NCBI RefSeq assembly: GCF_016741935.1
Contig: NZ_JAERRG010000005.1
Location: forward strand, 248,001-312,000
Origin: Streptomyces endocoffeicus
GTDB lineage: Bacteria; Actinomycetota; Actinomycetes; Streptomycetales; Streptomycetaceae
Direction of reading: 5' to 3'
Length of the DNA: 64,000 nt
Shown here: one piece after another, positions 15,458 to 24,064 of the stretch
How positions within the stretch are numbered: the stretch's first letter is position 1
How the letters are laid out: each line of letters starts with the position of its first letter
Notes under the pieces: model-generated
Database searches by the model: none
The model's input: the letters and a program-made list of their open reading frames with translations, nothing else
Told to the model about the DNA's origin: nothing
Position numbers and translations under genes: made by a program

Positions 15458-16846
15458 ATGGACGCCGCGTTCACCGAGGAACAGGACGAGATCCGCCGTA
15501 CGCTGCGCACTCTGCTGCGGGAGCGGTGCGGACCGGACGAGGTCAAGGCGGCGGTCCAGACCGCGCCCGGCTATGACGAGGCCCTGTGGCGGCAGCTCGC
15601 CCGGACGCTCGGGCTGCCGGGCCTCGCCCTTCCGGCGGCGTACGGGGGCGTCGGCTGCGGCGTCACCGAGCTGGCGCTGGCCTGTGAGGAGACCGGGCGG
15701 GTGCTGCTCCCCTCGCCGCTCCTGGCCACCGCCGTGTTCGCCGCGCCCCTGGTCGCCGTGGTCGGGACGGAGGCGCAGCGCGCCGAGCTGCTGCCGCGCA
15801 TCGCGGAGGGCGCCCTTACGGCGGCCCTCGCCGTGCCGGGGCGCGCGCTGCCCGAAGCGCTGGGGCTCGTAGGAGCGCGGGACGGCGCGTGGGCCGGTGG
15901 GGGGCGGGAAGGCGCGTGGGCCGGTGGGGGGCGCGCGGGGGGTGTCCAGGCGCGCCCGGACCGGGACGGCGGCACGGGGTGGCGGCTGTACGGGCAGGTG
16001 GAGCAGGTGCCGGGCGGGCACAGCGCCGAACTGCTGCTGGTCGCCGCCCGCGCTGGGGGCTATACGCGTGGGCGGACACTGCTGTTCCTCGTCCGGGCGG
16101 GGGCGGACGGGCTGGCCCGCACCAGGCTGACCGCGCTCGACGCCACCCGGCCGCAGGCCCGGATCGAGCTGCGGAACGTCTCGGCCGAGCTGCTGGGGGT
16201 GGACGACGGCGGGAACGGGAGCGGGGAGGCGGTGGCCGGGGCGCTGGCGGCCGTGGGTACGGCGGCCGCGGCCGTGCTCGCCGCCGAGGCCGTGGGGGCG
16301 GCGGACGCGGCCCTCGCGCGGACGGTCGAGTATGTGCGGGCGCGTGAGCAGTTCGGCCGTCCCATCGGCTCCTTCCAGGCGGTCAAACACCGGCTGGCGG
16401 ATGTGTACGTCGCGGTGCAGGCGGCCCGTTCGGCGGCGTACTACGCGGCATGGGCCGCGGCCGAGGGCGGTGCGGGTGGCACGGAAGCAGCGGTCGCGGG
16501 CGGGCTGGCGCTCGCGCAGGCGCTGGAGGCGCAGCGCACGGCGGCGGCCGAGGCGGTGCAGCTGCACGGCGGTATCGGCTTCACCTGGGAGCATGACGCG
16601 CATCTCTACTTCAAGCGGGCCGCCTCGGACGAGCTGCTCTTCGGTCCCGTCCACCGGCTGCGGGCCCGGGCAGCGGAACGGGAGGGGCTCTTCGGCGCGG
16701 CTGATCGCGCTCCTTACGGTGGCCACGAAGGGCGCGGCGGGCGCGGCGGAAGCGGCGGTCCCAACGGGGACGGCAGGCACGGTGGGCCGGACGGGCGAGA
16801 CGGGCCGGACGGGCGCGATGGGCTGCGTAAGGCGGTGACGGTCTGA
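15458..16846 (+). CDS. Acyl-CoA dehydrogenase family protein
   Basis: 462 residues. It starts with the helical domain (MDAAFTEEQDEIRRTLRTLLRER), has GLALPAAYGGVGCGVTELALACEETGR as in FadE-type proteins, and the C-terminal helical signature REQFGRPIGSFQAVKHRLADVYV plus QLHGGIGFTWEHDAHLYFKRA. The FAD enzyme should introduce a 2,3 double bond into an acyl-CoA. Two oddities: a repetitive insertion around 145-160 (GAWAGGG twice) and a Gly/Asp/Arg-rich tail of about 45 residues with DGRDGPDGRDG. In this subgroup a partner subunit often supplies the catalytic base; none is adjacent. Its TGA shares a base with the next start. Confidence 0.9.
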   Translation: MDAAFTEEQDEIRRTLRTLLRERCGPDEVKAAVQTAPGYDEALWRQLARTLGLPGLALPAAYGGVGCGVTELALACEETGRVLLPSPLLATAVFAAPLVAVVGTEAQRAELLPRIAEGALTAALAVPGRALPEALGLVGARDGAWAGGGREGAWAGGGRAGGVQARPDRDGGTGWRLYGQVEQVPGGHSAELLLVAARAGGYTRGRTLLFLVRAGADGLARTRLTALDATRPQARIELRNVSAELLGVDDGGNGSGEAVAGALAAVGTAAAAVLAAEAVGAADAALARTVEYVRAREQFGRPIGSFQAVKHRLADVYVAVQAARSAAYYAAWAAAEGGAGGTEAAVAGGLALAQALEAQRTAAAEAVQLHGGIGFTWEHDAHLYFKRAASDELLFGPVHRLRARAAEREGLFGAADRAPYGGHEGRGGRGGSGGPNGDGRHGGPDGRDGPDGRDGLRKAVTV

Positions 16847-17328
16847 TGGCCGGTTACGGTGTGAAGCTGGTCCGTAAGGTCTCCTCGACCCGCGCCTTCG
16901 CCAAGGTCGCCCCCCATGTCATCCCCGCGTTCGACCGAACGGTCCACCGGCTGACCCGTGGCAAGGTGCTGCCGAGCGCGCGGATGCTGCCTGGCGTGAT
17001 CCTTACGGCGCGCGGCGCGAGGTCCGGGCTTCCCCGCCGTACGCCGCTGGCCTGCATGCCGGAGGACGGCGGTACCTGGATCCTGATCGGCAGCAACTTC
17101 GGCCGTCCGGGCCATCCGGTCTGGACCACGAACCTCCTGAAGCACCCGGAAGCGGAGATCAGCCGGCGGGGCCGGGATATCGCCGTCCGGGCACGGCTGC
17201 TGGAGGGCGCCGAACGCGAGGCCGCCTGGGCCGCGGTCCTCGCCTTCTGGCCGCCCTACGCGACCTACCAGTCCCGGGTGGACCGCGAGATCCGCCTCTT
17301 CCGCCTCCACCGCGTCGAGGAGGGCTGA
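16846..17328 (+). CDS. Deazaflavin (F420)-dependent nitroreductase family protein (DDN-like)
   Basis: 160 residues, ATG overlapping the dehydrogenase stop (TGATG), so co-translated. The split-barrel fold of the Ddn family is indicated by VILTARGARSGLPRRTPLACMPEDGG, WILIGSNFGRPGHPVWTTNLLKHPEAEI and REAAWAAVLAFWPPYATYQ. These proteins use reduced F420 for hydride transfer to unsaturated or quinone-like substrates. Coupling to an acyl-CoA dehydrogenase suggests a role in reducing or rearranging an enone intermediate of the same pathway. FO synthase for the cofactor is encoded at 47.4 kb. Confidence 0.9.
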   Translation: MAGYGVKLVRKVSSTRAFAKVAPHVIPAFDRTVHRLTRGKVLPSARMLPGVILTARGARSGLPRRTPLACMPEDGGTWILIGSNFGRPGHPVWTTNLLKHPEAEISRRGRDIAVRARLLEGAEREAAWAAVLAFWPPYATYQSRVDREIRLFRLHRVEEG

Positions 17329-17472
17329 GCCGGTCCGCCGGGGCCGTGGGGGAGGGCTGAGCCGGTCCCTCCGTTTCGGGGGCGCCCAGCGCCCCGGCGC
17401 GGTCCCCGTTCCCTCCCCCATCCCTCCCCCATGGTCGAGCCCAGGGCCGAACAGACCGGTGACCGCAAAAGG

Positions 17473-17508
17473 GCCGCGGCGGATCACTGGGGAGTGATCC
17501 GCCGCGGC
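17473..17508. terminator. Strong hairpin, 16-bp perfect stem, between convergent genes
   Basis: GCCGCGGCGGATCACT at 17473-17488 pairs perfectly with 17493-17508 around a GGGG loop. It sits between the deazaflavin gene (+) and the TetR gene (-) and probably ends both. The rest of the 17329-17604 gap is G-rich low-complexity without a gene. Confidence 0.85.
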
Positions 17509-17604
17509 GTGACAGGACGTGCGGGCCCGGCCGGGCAGCCGGCCGGGAGGGGCCGGGGAAGGGAGGCCGGGGGAAGGGAGGCCAGGGGAGGGGGCGCGGA
17601 TTCG

Positions 17605-18252
17605 TTACTTCGGCGGCTTGCGACCAGTGATGCCGAGGTGGACGAGCCAGGTCAGGCTCGGCCTGAGATCGGTCTGCTTGACGCCCCAGCTCTGGAAGCC
17701 CTTCTGGTGCGCCGCGACCGACGCCAGCATGGCGACCAGCGAGCCCGCGATGGCCCCGGGGTTGAGGTCCCCGTCGATCCGGCCCTTGGCCTGCTGCTCC
17801 TTGACGGCGTCCGTCAGGGAGTTGGTGACGGAATTGAGGATCTTCATGCGGATTTTGTAGAACCGCTTGTCACCCTCGGCGGCGCCCAGATCGACCACTC
17901 TCAGGATGGCGTCGTGTTTGCGCCAGAAGGAGAGGAACCCCTCGACCAGGTCCTCCGCCGCGGTCGCCCCCGACTTGCCGGCCCAGGAGCGGTCGGCGAC
18001 CAGATCGGTGAGGTTCGCGCCCTCCTTCGCCATCTCCTCGGCGAGCTCGAGGACCGCGCCCTCCACATCGGGGAAGTACTGGTAGAACGTCGCAGGCGAG
18101 GTCCCTGCCTTACGTGCGACATCGATGACCTTGACGTCTCGATACGGGGAGGTGCTGAGCATCTCGCCGAGGCAGTCGAGCAGCTTCTGCCGCGTCGCCT
18201 GCCCGCGACGACCGGCCACCCGCCCGTCGACTGTGCGTACTTGTCCTGTCAT
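17605..18252 (-). CDS. TetR-family repressor, candidate master regulator of the local catabolic genes
   Basis: 215 residues. The N-terminal helix-turn-helix (about 18-62) reads TRQKLLDCLGEMLS, VKVIDVARKAGTSPATFYQYFPDVEGAVLELA, typical TetR. The rest is an all-helical ligand pocket of unknown specificity. It is flanked by acyl-CoA metabolism genes. A half-conserved copy of the recurrent palindrome overlaps its start codon (18246-18260), as expected for autoregulation. I infer it binds an acyl-CoA or acid intermediate and releases the CTGACGGnCCGTCAG sites. There is no direct proof that this protein, rather than one encoded elsewhere, reads those sites. Confidence 0.93.
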   Translation of the reverse strand: MTGQVRTVDGRVAGRRGQATRQKLLDCLGEMLSTSPYRDVKVIDVARKAGTSPATFYQYFPDVEGAVLELAEEMAKEGANLTDLVADRSWAGKSGATAAEDLVEGFLSFWRKHDAILRVVDLGAAEGDKRFYKIRMKILNSVTNSLTDAVKEQQAKGRIDGDLNPGAIAGSLVAMLASVAAHQKGFQSWGVKQTDLRPSLTWLVHLGITGRKPPK

Positions 18253-18260
18253 GCCGTCAG
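18246..18260. promoter_or_regulatory. Degenerate copy of the recurrent operator over the TetR start codon
   Basis: CTGTCATGCCGTCAG: the right half CCGTCAG is perfect and the left half is CTGTCAT. The CAT within it is the reverse complement of the TetR start codon (18250-18252), so it would act as a weaker autoregulatory site. Confidence 0.5.
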
Positions 18261-18370
18261 CTTACCGAGGGGTGATCGGAGCGCGATTCGGCTGCGTGCA
18301 AATGGGGTTAGGGCGGGATGGGGAGGTTTGTGAACCTCGCTGAGCAGGCTGGAATGGCTGATTCCGGCCC

Positions 18371-18446
18371 CTGTCCACAGTCGTCAAGCCCTCAATCACC
18401 GCTCACCCACACGTGTGAATCGTGTTATCAACAGCCTGTGGATAAC
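18371..18446. promoter_or_regulatory. Cluster of three DnaA-box-like sites in the 18253-18665 gap
   Basis: CTGTCCACA at 18371-18379, TTATCAACA at 18425-18433 and TTATCCACA on the minus strand (TGTGGATAA at 18438-18446). The last two form a 23-bp imperfect palindrome (18424-18446, 10 of 11 pairs). Streptomyces DnaA prefers TTGTCCACA. No gene is visible in this 413-bp gap, which otherwise holds the promoters of the TetR and VOC genes. Confidence 0.45.
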
Positions 18447-18665
18447 AACGGTGGATGACGAGGTCGGATCCGTCTCCGAGCCAAAAGGATTGGCCAAATA
18501 TTTCGAGTTCCGGGGCGAGCAGACCGGGCGATCCCCCGTTAGCGTGGCAAGTGAGGTGAACGAACCAAGCGGTTCCAAACACGTGCCAACCATCTCCAAA
18601 CGGGCTGTGAGCAAGCTCCGAGGCGAGCAAGTCCGAGGACCGAGGGACGCGGGAGGATCCGGGCC

Positions 18666-19595
18666 ATGGCGGCATTCGCGGAAGGCGTGCCCTGCTGGGC
18701 GGATGTACTGCTGTCCGACCTCGCGGCGGGCCGGCGCTTCTACGGTGAGCTCTTCGGCTGGACCTTCCAGGAGATCGCCACCGGCTACGGCACGTTCACC
18801 CGGGCCCTTCTCGGCGGTAAGGACGTCGCGGGGCTGGTGCCCAAGCCGGACGGACGGATGCCCACCGTCTGGAACATCTACTTCGCCGCCCGGGACGCCG
18901 CCGCGACCGCCGTGCGGATCCGCGAGGCCGGTGGCCGGGTGATCACCCCGCCGGTGTGGATCGACGAGTTCTGCGTCATGGCGACGGCCGCCGACCCGGG
19001 CGGCGCCGTCTTCGGGATCTGGCAGGCGGGCAGCCACACCGGCTTCGCGCGGCGCGGCACGCCCGGTTCGTACGGCTGGACCGAGGTCCACACGCGTCAG
19101 CCGCGCGCCGTGGACGCCTTCTACCGGGCGGTCTTCGGCTACGGGATGACGCCCGCCATGCCGCCCTCCGCGCCGCCCTCCGCGCCGCCGTCCGTAGAGC
19201 CCTCCACAGAGCCTCCCGCGCCGCCATCCGCAGTGCCCTCCACGGAGCCGTCCGCAGCGCCCTCCGTGCCGCCCCCAGGCGCGCCCTCCACGCCGCCCTC
19301 CGCCGAGGGCGCACCGGCCGACGTGGTCCTGTGGACGCTGCGCGGGGAGCCCCCGGACCCCCGTCACGTGATCGGCGGACGCGTCGTGATGGGTGAGGAG
19401 TACCCGGCCGTTCTGCCCGCCCACTTCCTGACGTACTTTGTGGTGGCGGATTGTGATCAGACGCTGCGCACGGTCCACAGGCTGGGCGGGCGGGTTCTCA
19501 AGACCGCCGAAGATACGCCGTACGGGCGTTTCGCGGTCCTTGCGGACAATCAGGGCGCGGCATTCGCCGTCATCGACACCTCGACGGCGGGCTGA
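18666..19595 (+). CDS. Two-domain VOC (glyoxalase/dioxygenase-like) protein with a Pro/Ser-rich insert
   Basis: 309 residues, two VOC modules. Module 1 spans about 8-120 (CWADVLLSDLAAGRRFYGELFGW ... DPGGAVFGIWQ). Module 2 spans about 135-305 (GWTEVHTRQPRAVDAFYRAVFGYG ... DNQGAAFAVID). Related actinobacterial proteins are annotated as VOC or hydroxylase-like, with no proven substrate. Residues about 165-217 are a low-complexity insert of PPSAPPS/EPSTEPP type inside module 2, between the first beta-alpha unit and VVLWTLRG; its DNA is an imperfect triplet-type repeat. GGAGG 12 nt upstream supports ATG 18666. Confidence 0.88.
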   Translation: MAAFAEGVPCWADVLLSDLAAGRRFYGELFGWTFQEIATGYGTFTRALLGGKDVAGLVPKPDGRMPTVWNIYFAARDAAATAVRIREAGGRVITPPVWIDEFCVMATAADPGGAVFGIWQAGSHTGFARRGTPGSYGWTEVHTRQPRAVDAFYRAVFGYGMTPAMPPSAPPSAPPSVEPSTEPPAPPSAVPSTEPSAAPSVPPPGAPSTPPSAEGAPADVVLWTLRGEPPDPRHVIGGRVVMGEEYPAVLPAHFLTYFVVADCDQTLRTVHRLGGRVLKTAEDTPYGRFAVLADNQGAAFAVIDTSTAG

Positions 19596-19825
19596 ACCCG
19601 GGGCGAATAACTGGGCGATACGGGCCTGCGGGCACTTGGATGGTCCCCGGTCGAACCGGACGGACCCCGGCTCCGTATCGCCCGATGACACGACGATTCG
19701 CCCCCGGGTTCGCAACCGCCGCCTTCGCCAGAGAGAATGCAGGATGCGTGCCGCCGGTTGGTTTGTCGGTGAGACGCTGCACGGGGCTGTATTTTTTCAA
19801 GCCCCCACGGGGAGGTGGCAGGCAA

Positions 19826-22528
19826 GTGGTGGAGCAGCTGACGCAGCACGATCCGAGGCGGATCGGCCCTTTCGAGGTGCTCGGCCGTCTCGGCGCGGGC
19901 GGCATGGGGCTGGTCTATCTGGCCCGCTCGGCATCGGGCCGACGGGTCGCGATCAAGACGGTCCGGACCGAGCTCGCCGAGGACCAGCTGTTCCGTGTCC
20001 GATTCACCCGTGAGGTGGAGGCGGCCCGCGCGGTCAGCGGGTTCTATACGGCCGCGGTCGTGGACGCCGATCCGCGCGCCGCGGTGCCGTGGCTGGCCAC
20101 GGCCTATGTGCCCGCGCCCTCCCTCGAGGAGATCATCAACGAGTGCGGGCCGATGCCGGCCCAGGCGGTGCGCTGGCTGGCGGCCGGGGTCGCCGAGGCG
20201 CTGCAGTCCATCCATGGCGCGGGCCTGGTCCACCGGGATCTGAAGCCGTCCAATGTGCTGGTCGTCGAGGACGGCCCGCGCGTGATCGACTTCGGTATCG
20301 CCTCCGGTGTCTCGAACACCCGGCTGACGATGACCAACGTCGCGGTCGGCACCCCCGCTTACATGTCGCCCGAACAGGCGCGCGACTCGCGCAGTGTGAC
20401 GGGCGCGAGTGACATCTTCTCGCTCGGCTCGACCCTGACCTTCGCGGCCACCGGGCACGCGCCCTTCCACGGCGCCAACCCGGTGGAGACCGTGTTCATG
20501 CTGCTGCGTGAGGGCCCCGACCTGGCCGGGCTGCCCGATGAGCTGCGGCCGCTGATCGAGTCGTGCATGCAGATGGAGCCCGAGCGGCGGCCGTCCCCGG
20601 CCGATCTGCAGTCCCAGCTGGCACCGCATCTGTTCGCCTCCAACGCCGACGACAGCGGTACGGCCTCGGCCTGGCTGCCGCCCGGCGCCGTCGCGCTCAT
20701 CGAGCGCAAGCGCAGCGGCCGCAACCAGGTGCGCGGCTCCTCCCGGCCCGCGGCCGGAGGCGGCCGCCCCGGCGGGCACGCCGGAGACGCGGGGAACGCC
20801 GGAAGCGCCGCGAGCGCGGGCAGCCGCCCGTCCGCGCCGCTCCCGCCGGAGCGTCCGCCCACGCCGCCACCCTCGTACGCCCCCGCCGCGGGAGCCGCCC
20901 CGGACGGCCATGGCGGGCGGCACGGCGCCGCCGCGAGCGGGCCCGTGGGCCCGAGCGGCTGGGAGCCCGTGGGCGTGGGCGATCCGCGCGGCGGTCTGCG
21001 CGCGCCGGAGGCCGCGAGCCCGCCCAGCGCGCTGGGCTCCATCGGACCCGGGCGGCATGCCGCCCCGTCCGCCGCTGCCCCGCCCGCCGCCGTTGCCCCG
21101 CCCGTTGCTCCGCCCGTCGCCGCGGCGCCCGCTCCGGCGCCCGCCGGGGCCGACGGGTCGGTCCGGCTGCCCGGTTCGCAGGTACCGATCGGCCCGGGGC
21201 TCCGGGCCGCCGACGCGCGGGACCCGCAGGCGCAGCACGGCACCGGCCCCGCCACCGGCTGGGTGCGCCCGCCGGCCGGGGTGACGAGCGGAGGGCTGAA
21301 CGGGGGCGACGGTATGGCCGCCGTCCCGCCGCCGACCCACTCCCCGTCGGCCGAGCCGCCCGAGCCGCCCGGCGGAGCCGGGCACGGCCGCTGGCGCCCG
21401 TGGCGGTTCCGCATGTCCAACGACGTATGGGGTACCCCGGCGGTCGCCGGCGAGCTGCTGTACGTGACCTCGTTCGAGGTGCACGCGCTGGACGTGGGCA
21501 CCGGCCGGCGCCAGTTCAAGACCCGCGACGTGGCGTGGGCGATGGCCGTGGCGAACGGCCGGATCCACGCCTCCGACGGCCCCACGCTGTACGCGCTGGA
21601 CGCGGAGGACGGCGCCGAGCGCTGGCGGCTGTCGACCGATGGCTGGGTCTACTCCCTGAAGGTCGACCGCGGCACGGTCGTCACCGGCACGCGCGGCGGT
21701 GGCGTCCAGGCGTGGGAGGCGGCCAACGGCGAGCTGCTGTGGGAGATGCAGGGCCTCCAGACCGACTTCGAGACGCCCGAGTCCGGCCCGGCCGTCCACG
21801 ACGGCACGGTGTATGTGTGGGCGGACGCGCGGCTGCGCGCCCTGGAGGCGCGCACCGGCGCGGAGCGCTGGTCGTATCCGGTGGGCGACGCGGCGTCGTG
21901 CGGCGGGGTGCCGCTGCGTCTGCTGGCGGCGCCCGACGGGGCGGTCTACGTCTCGGCGGGGACGCGGGTGCTCGCGCTCGACATCGCCCGTGGGGATGTG
22001 CGGTGGCGTTTCGAGGCGCCCGCCGTCTTCCTGTGCGCCCCCGCGTACGCGCCGGGGCCCGCGGTGACCGGTGGAGGTATCTACATCGCCGACTATCTGG
22101 GCACGGTGTACGCGCTGGACGCGGCGAACGGCCGCGACCGCTGGCGCATCGCCACCGAGGCCCGGCAGTCGATCGAGCCGGTGCTGGTGGCCGACGGCTC
22201 GGTCCATCTGGGCAGCGGCAGCGCGCTCTACACGCTCGACGCGGTCACCGGCACGCCCAAGTGGCGGTTCGCGGCGGGCGGCGAGGTGATCGGCTCGCCG
22301 GTGGTCGCCGACGGCCGGGTCCACTTCGGCTCGGCCGACCACTGCCTCTACACGGTGGACGCGGCGGGCGGGCAGCTGCGCTGGAAGCTGGCGACCGGCG
22401 GCGAGATCACCGGGTCCCCGGTGGCCGCCGGGGGCGTGGTGTACGCGTGCAGCAAGGACCGCTGCGTCTACGCGCTGGACGCGGTCAAGGGCACCGGCCA
22501 GTCCCGCCCGTCGGGCGGCCGGGCCTGA
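19826..22528 (+). CDS. AfsK-like serine/threonine protein kinase with C-terminal PQQ beta-propeller
   Basis: About 900 residues from GTG 19826 (GGAGG 10 nt upstream; the frame is open further up but reads as noncoding). Kinase domain about 12-275: glycine loop RLGAGGMG at 22-29, Lys44, HRDLKPSN at 136-143, DFG at 155-157, GTPAYMSPE in the activation segment with Thr at 168/170/176 available for phosphorylation. A Pro/Ala/Gly linker runs from about 330 to 590, then PQQ/WD-like repeats (GTPAVAGELLYVTSFE, ALDAANGRDRWRI, ALDAVTG...) form a propeller. No membrane helix was seen. The layout matches AfsK, which phosphorylates AfsR; two AfsR-type proteins are encoded 7-12 kb away. Confidence 0.93.
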   Translation: MVEQLTQHDPRRIGPFEVLGRLGAGGMGLVYLARSASGRRVAIKTVRTELAEDQLFRVRFTREVEAARAVSGFYTAAVVDADPRAAVPWLATAYVPAPSLEEIINECGPMPAQAVRWLAAGVAEALQSIHGAGLVHRDLKPSNVLVVEDGPRVIDFGIASGVSNTRLTMTNVAVGTPAYMSPEQARDSRSVTGASDIFSLGSTLTFAATGHAPFHGANPVETVFMLLREGPDLAGLPDELRPLIESCMQMEPERRPSPADLQSQLAPHLFASNADDSGTASAWLPPGAVALIERKRSGRNQVRGSSRPAAGGGRPGGHAGDAGNAGSAASAGSRPSAPLPPERPPTPPPSYAPAAGAAPDGHGGRHGAAASGPVGPSGWEPVGVGDPRGGLRAPEAASPPSALGSIGPGRHAAPSAAAPPAAVAPPVAPPVAAAPAPAPAGADGSVRLPGSQVPIGPGLRAADARDPQAQHGTGPATGWVRPPAGVTSGGLNGGDGMAAVPPPTHSPSAEPPEPPGGAGHGRWRPWRFRMSNDVWGTPAVAGELLYVTSFEVHALDVGTGRRQFKTRDVAWAMAVANGRIHASDGPTLYALDAEDGAERWRLSTDGWVYSLKVDRGTVVTGTRGGGVQAWEAANGELLWEMQGLQTDFETPESGPAVHDGTVYVWADARLRALEARTGAERWSYPVGDAASCGGVPLRLLAAPDGAVYVSAGTRVLALDIARGDVRWRFEAPAVFLCAPAYAPGPAVTGGGIYIADYLGTVYALDAANGRDRWRIATEARQSIEPVLVADGSVHLGSGSALYTLDAVTGTPKWRFAAGGEVIGSPVVADGRVHFGSADHCLYTVDAAGGQLRWKLATGGEITGSPVAAGGVVYACSKDRCVYALDAVKGTGQSRPSGGRA

Positions 22529-22536
22529 TCGATCCC

Positions 22537-22727
22537 CGGGTGACGCGACAAGGCGGCGACGCGGCCACGCGGCGAGGCGGTGGCGCGACAGGGCGGCGAG
22601 GCTGCGACGCGACGGTGACGCGGCCACGCGGCGGCGCACCGGAGACGGCAGGTCGCAGGCCGTGTCCCTGACAACTGCTGCTACGGTTGCGGGCGTTCAT
22701 CGACCTCCTGGGAGCCGGGAGGTCGAT
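22537..22727. terminator. GC-rich repeat tract and hairpin after the kinase gene
   Basis: About 22537-22645 is degenerate repetition of GCGGCGACGCGGCCACGCGGCG-like units (simple sequence, no ORF with coding character). It is followed by a 10-bp perfect hairpin, ATCGACCTCC at 22699-22708 with its complement at 22718-22727. The hairpin may terminate the kinase transcript or sit in the leader of the next gene. Confidence 0.5.
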
Positions 22728-22766
22728 GGGTAACTCTGCGCGGTCTTCGGGGGAACGGGGTCTGTG

Positions 22767-23336
22767 ATGCGGCGTGGTCTACGGCTGGCGGCCGTGCTCA
22801 CCGTGGTGCTGGTGGCGCTCACCGGGTTCAAGGGGCGTGGCCATGGCCACGGGGGTGGCGGAGGTGGCTGCTCCAGTTCGTCCTCGCACCACTCGTCGGG
22901 GTCGGGCTCCGATTCTGGCTCCGGCTCGGGTGGTTACTCGGACTCCGACGACGAGAGCTCCACCACCGGTTCGGGCTCCGGCGGCTCGCGCTACCGCGAC
23001 TACGACGATGACGACTACGGCGACAGCGCCTCCAGCGGCTCCTCGGGCGGCTCGGCGTCGTCCTACGAGCCACAGGCGACGGTCGTCGCCTGTGCCGAAA
23101 AGGGCAAGGACAAGAGCGGCCGTCCGGCGGCGACCGTGAAGGTGCGCAACCGCTCGGGCACGGCCGGGACCTACCTCGTGGACATGAACTTCCAGGACCG
23201 GGACGGCATGACGCTCACCTCCGGCCGCGCCGATGTGCGGGTACCCGCGGGGAAGTCGCGGACCGTAAGGGTGCCGCTCGACGAGCCCTCGGTTGTGGGA
23301 ACCGTGGTGCGGTGCGAGGTCGTCTCCGTCCTCTGA
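22767..23336 (+). CDS. Secreted Gly/Ser-rich protein with conserved C-terminal domain
   Basis: About 189 residues; ATG 22767 (GTG one codon earlier is possible). A signal sequence (LRLAAVLTVVLVALTGF) leads into a Gly run and Cys, then about 75 residues rich in Ser, Gly, Asp and Tyr (GSGSDSGSGSGG, YRDYDDDDYGD), probably disordered. The C-terminal 90 residues (VVACAEKGKDKSGRPAATVKVRNRSGTAG...RVPLDEP...RCEVVSVL) look like a small beta-sandwich with two Cys that may pair. The next gene has a similar C-terminal domain. The function is unknown; exported, possibly cell-wall-associated. Confidence 0.75.
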   Translation: MRRGLRLAAVLTVVLVALTGFKGRGHGHGGGGGGCSSSSSHHSSGSGSDSGSGSGGYSDSDDESSTTGSGSGGSRYRDYDDDDYGDSASSGSSGGSASSYEPQATVVACAEKGKDKSGRPAATVKVRNRSGTAGTYLVDMNFQDRDGMTLTSGRADVRVPAGKSRTVRVPLDEPSVVGTVVRCEVVSVL

Positions 23337-23455
23337 GAGCCGGGACAGGCGCGCTGACATGTGACTTTGGGGTAGGAAAACCCGTTGCTAGGGTGGCGTG
23401 CACTTGTCAACAGGCTGCATTTGGCTTGAATGTGTCTTTCAACGGGGGTAATACC

Positions 23456-24031
23456 ATGCAACGCCGCTCCATGCGCATATGCGCCGTCGCCCTGGTCGGG
23501 CTCATCGCGCTGACCGGCTGCGGAAAGAAGAAGGGCGGCAGCCACGACGGCGGCCTCGGGGGCTTTGTCTCGGGCGGGAGCGGGGGCAACGACAACCCGG
23601 CGTCCGGCCCCACCGATCTGCCCACCGACCTCCCCAGCGGCATGCCCACCGATCTGCCCAGTGGCGCGCCCTCCGATCTGCCGTCCTACGACGCCCCCAC
23701 GCCCTCCTACACCTACTCCGCGCCGCCCACCTACAACTCGGACGGCACGAACGACATCACCGCCACCGGCTGCGACTACGACGAGTCGACCCGTTCGTTC
23801 CAGTACACCCTCAACCTCAGGAACCCCGAGACGCAGTCCATGCACTACTCGATCACCATCGAGTGGGAGGACCAGAACGGCGGCAGCCTGCTGGGCTCCG
23901 ACTACAAGTCCGTCACCGTGGCGTCCGGCAGCAGCCAGACCCTCAGCGCCACCTCCTACCGCACCCTCACCCAGCAGACGTCCTTCACCTGCAAGGTCAC
24001 CTCGGCGCTCAAGTACCCGAGCTCCACCTGA
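23456..24031 (+). CDS. Lipoprotein with beta-sandwich C-terminal domain, paralogue of the preceding gene
   Basis: 191 residues. ATG 23456 has GGGGG 8 nt upstream; an earlier in-frame start would add a non-signal leader. Signal with lipobox LTGC (Cys near 22), a spacer with repeated TDLPSGMP/TDLPTDLPS units, then a domain (CDYDESTRSFQYTLNLRNPETQSMHYSITIEW ... SFTCKVTSALKY) with the same CxxN..strand..C layout as the neighbour's C-terminus. Probably tethered to the outer face of the membrane; role unknown. The two genes appear to be a diverged tandem duplication behind the kinase. Confidence 0.8.
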   Translation: MQRRSMRICAVALVGLIALTGCGKKKGGSHDGGLGGFVSGGSGGNDNPASGPTDLPTDLPSGMPTDLPSGAPSDLPSYDAPTPSYTYSAPPTYNSDGTNDITATGCDYDESTRSFQYTLNLRNPETQSMHYSITIEWEDQNGGSLLGSDYKSVTVASGSSQTLSATSYRTLTQQTSFTCKVTSALKYPSST

Positions 24032-24064
24032 GGCCCTGAGCCGATCGGTACGAGGCGGACGGCC

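Noticed and set aside
19550..22639. A 1029-codon open frame on the minus strand opposite the kinase gene
   Set aside because: It mirrors the kinase gene, its composition is Arg/Gly/Ala-rich with no recognisable domain, and high GC opens antisense frames throughout this window. The kinase motifs on the plus strand are unambiguous.
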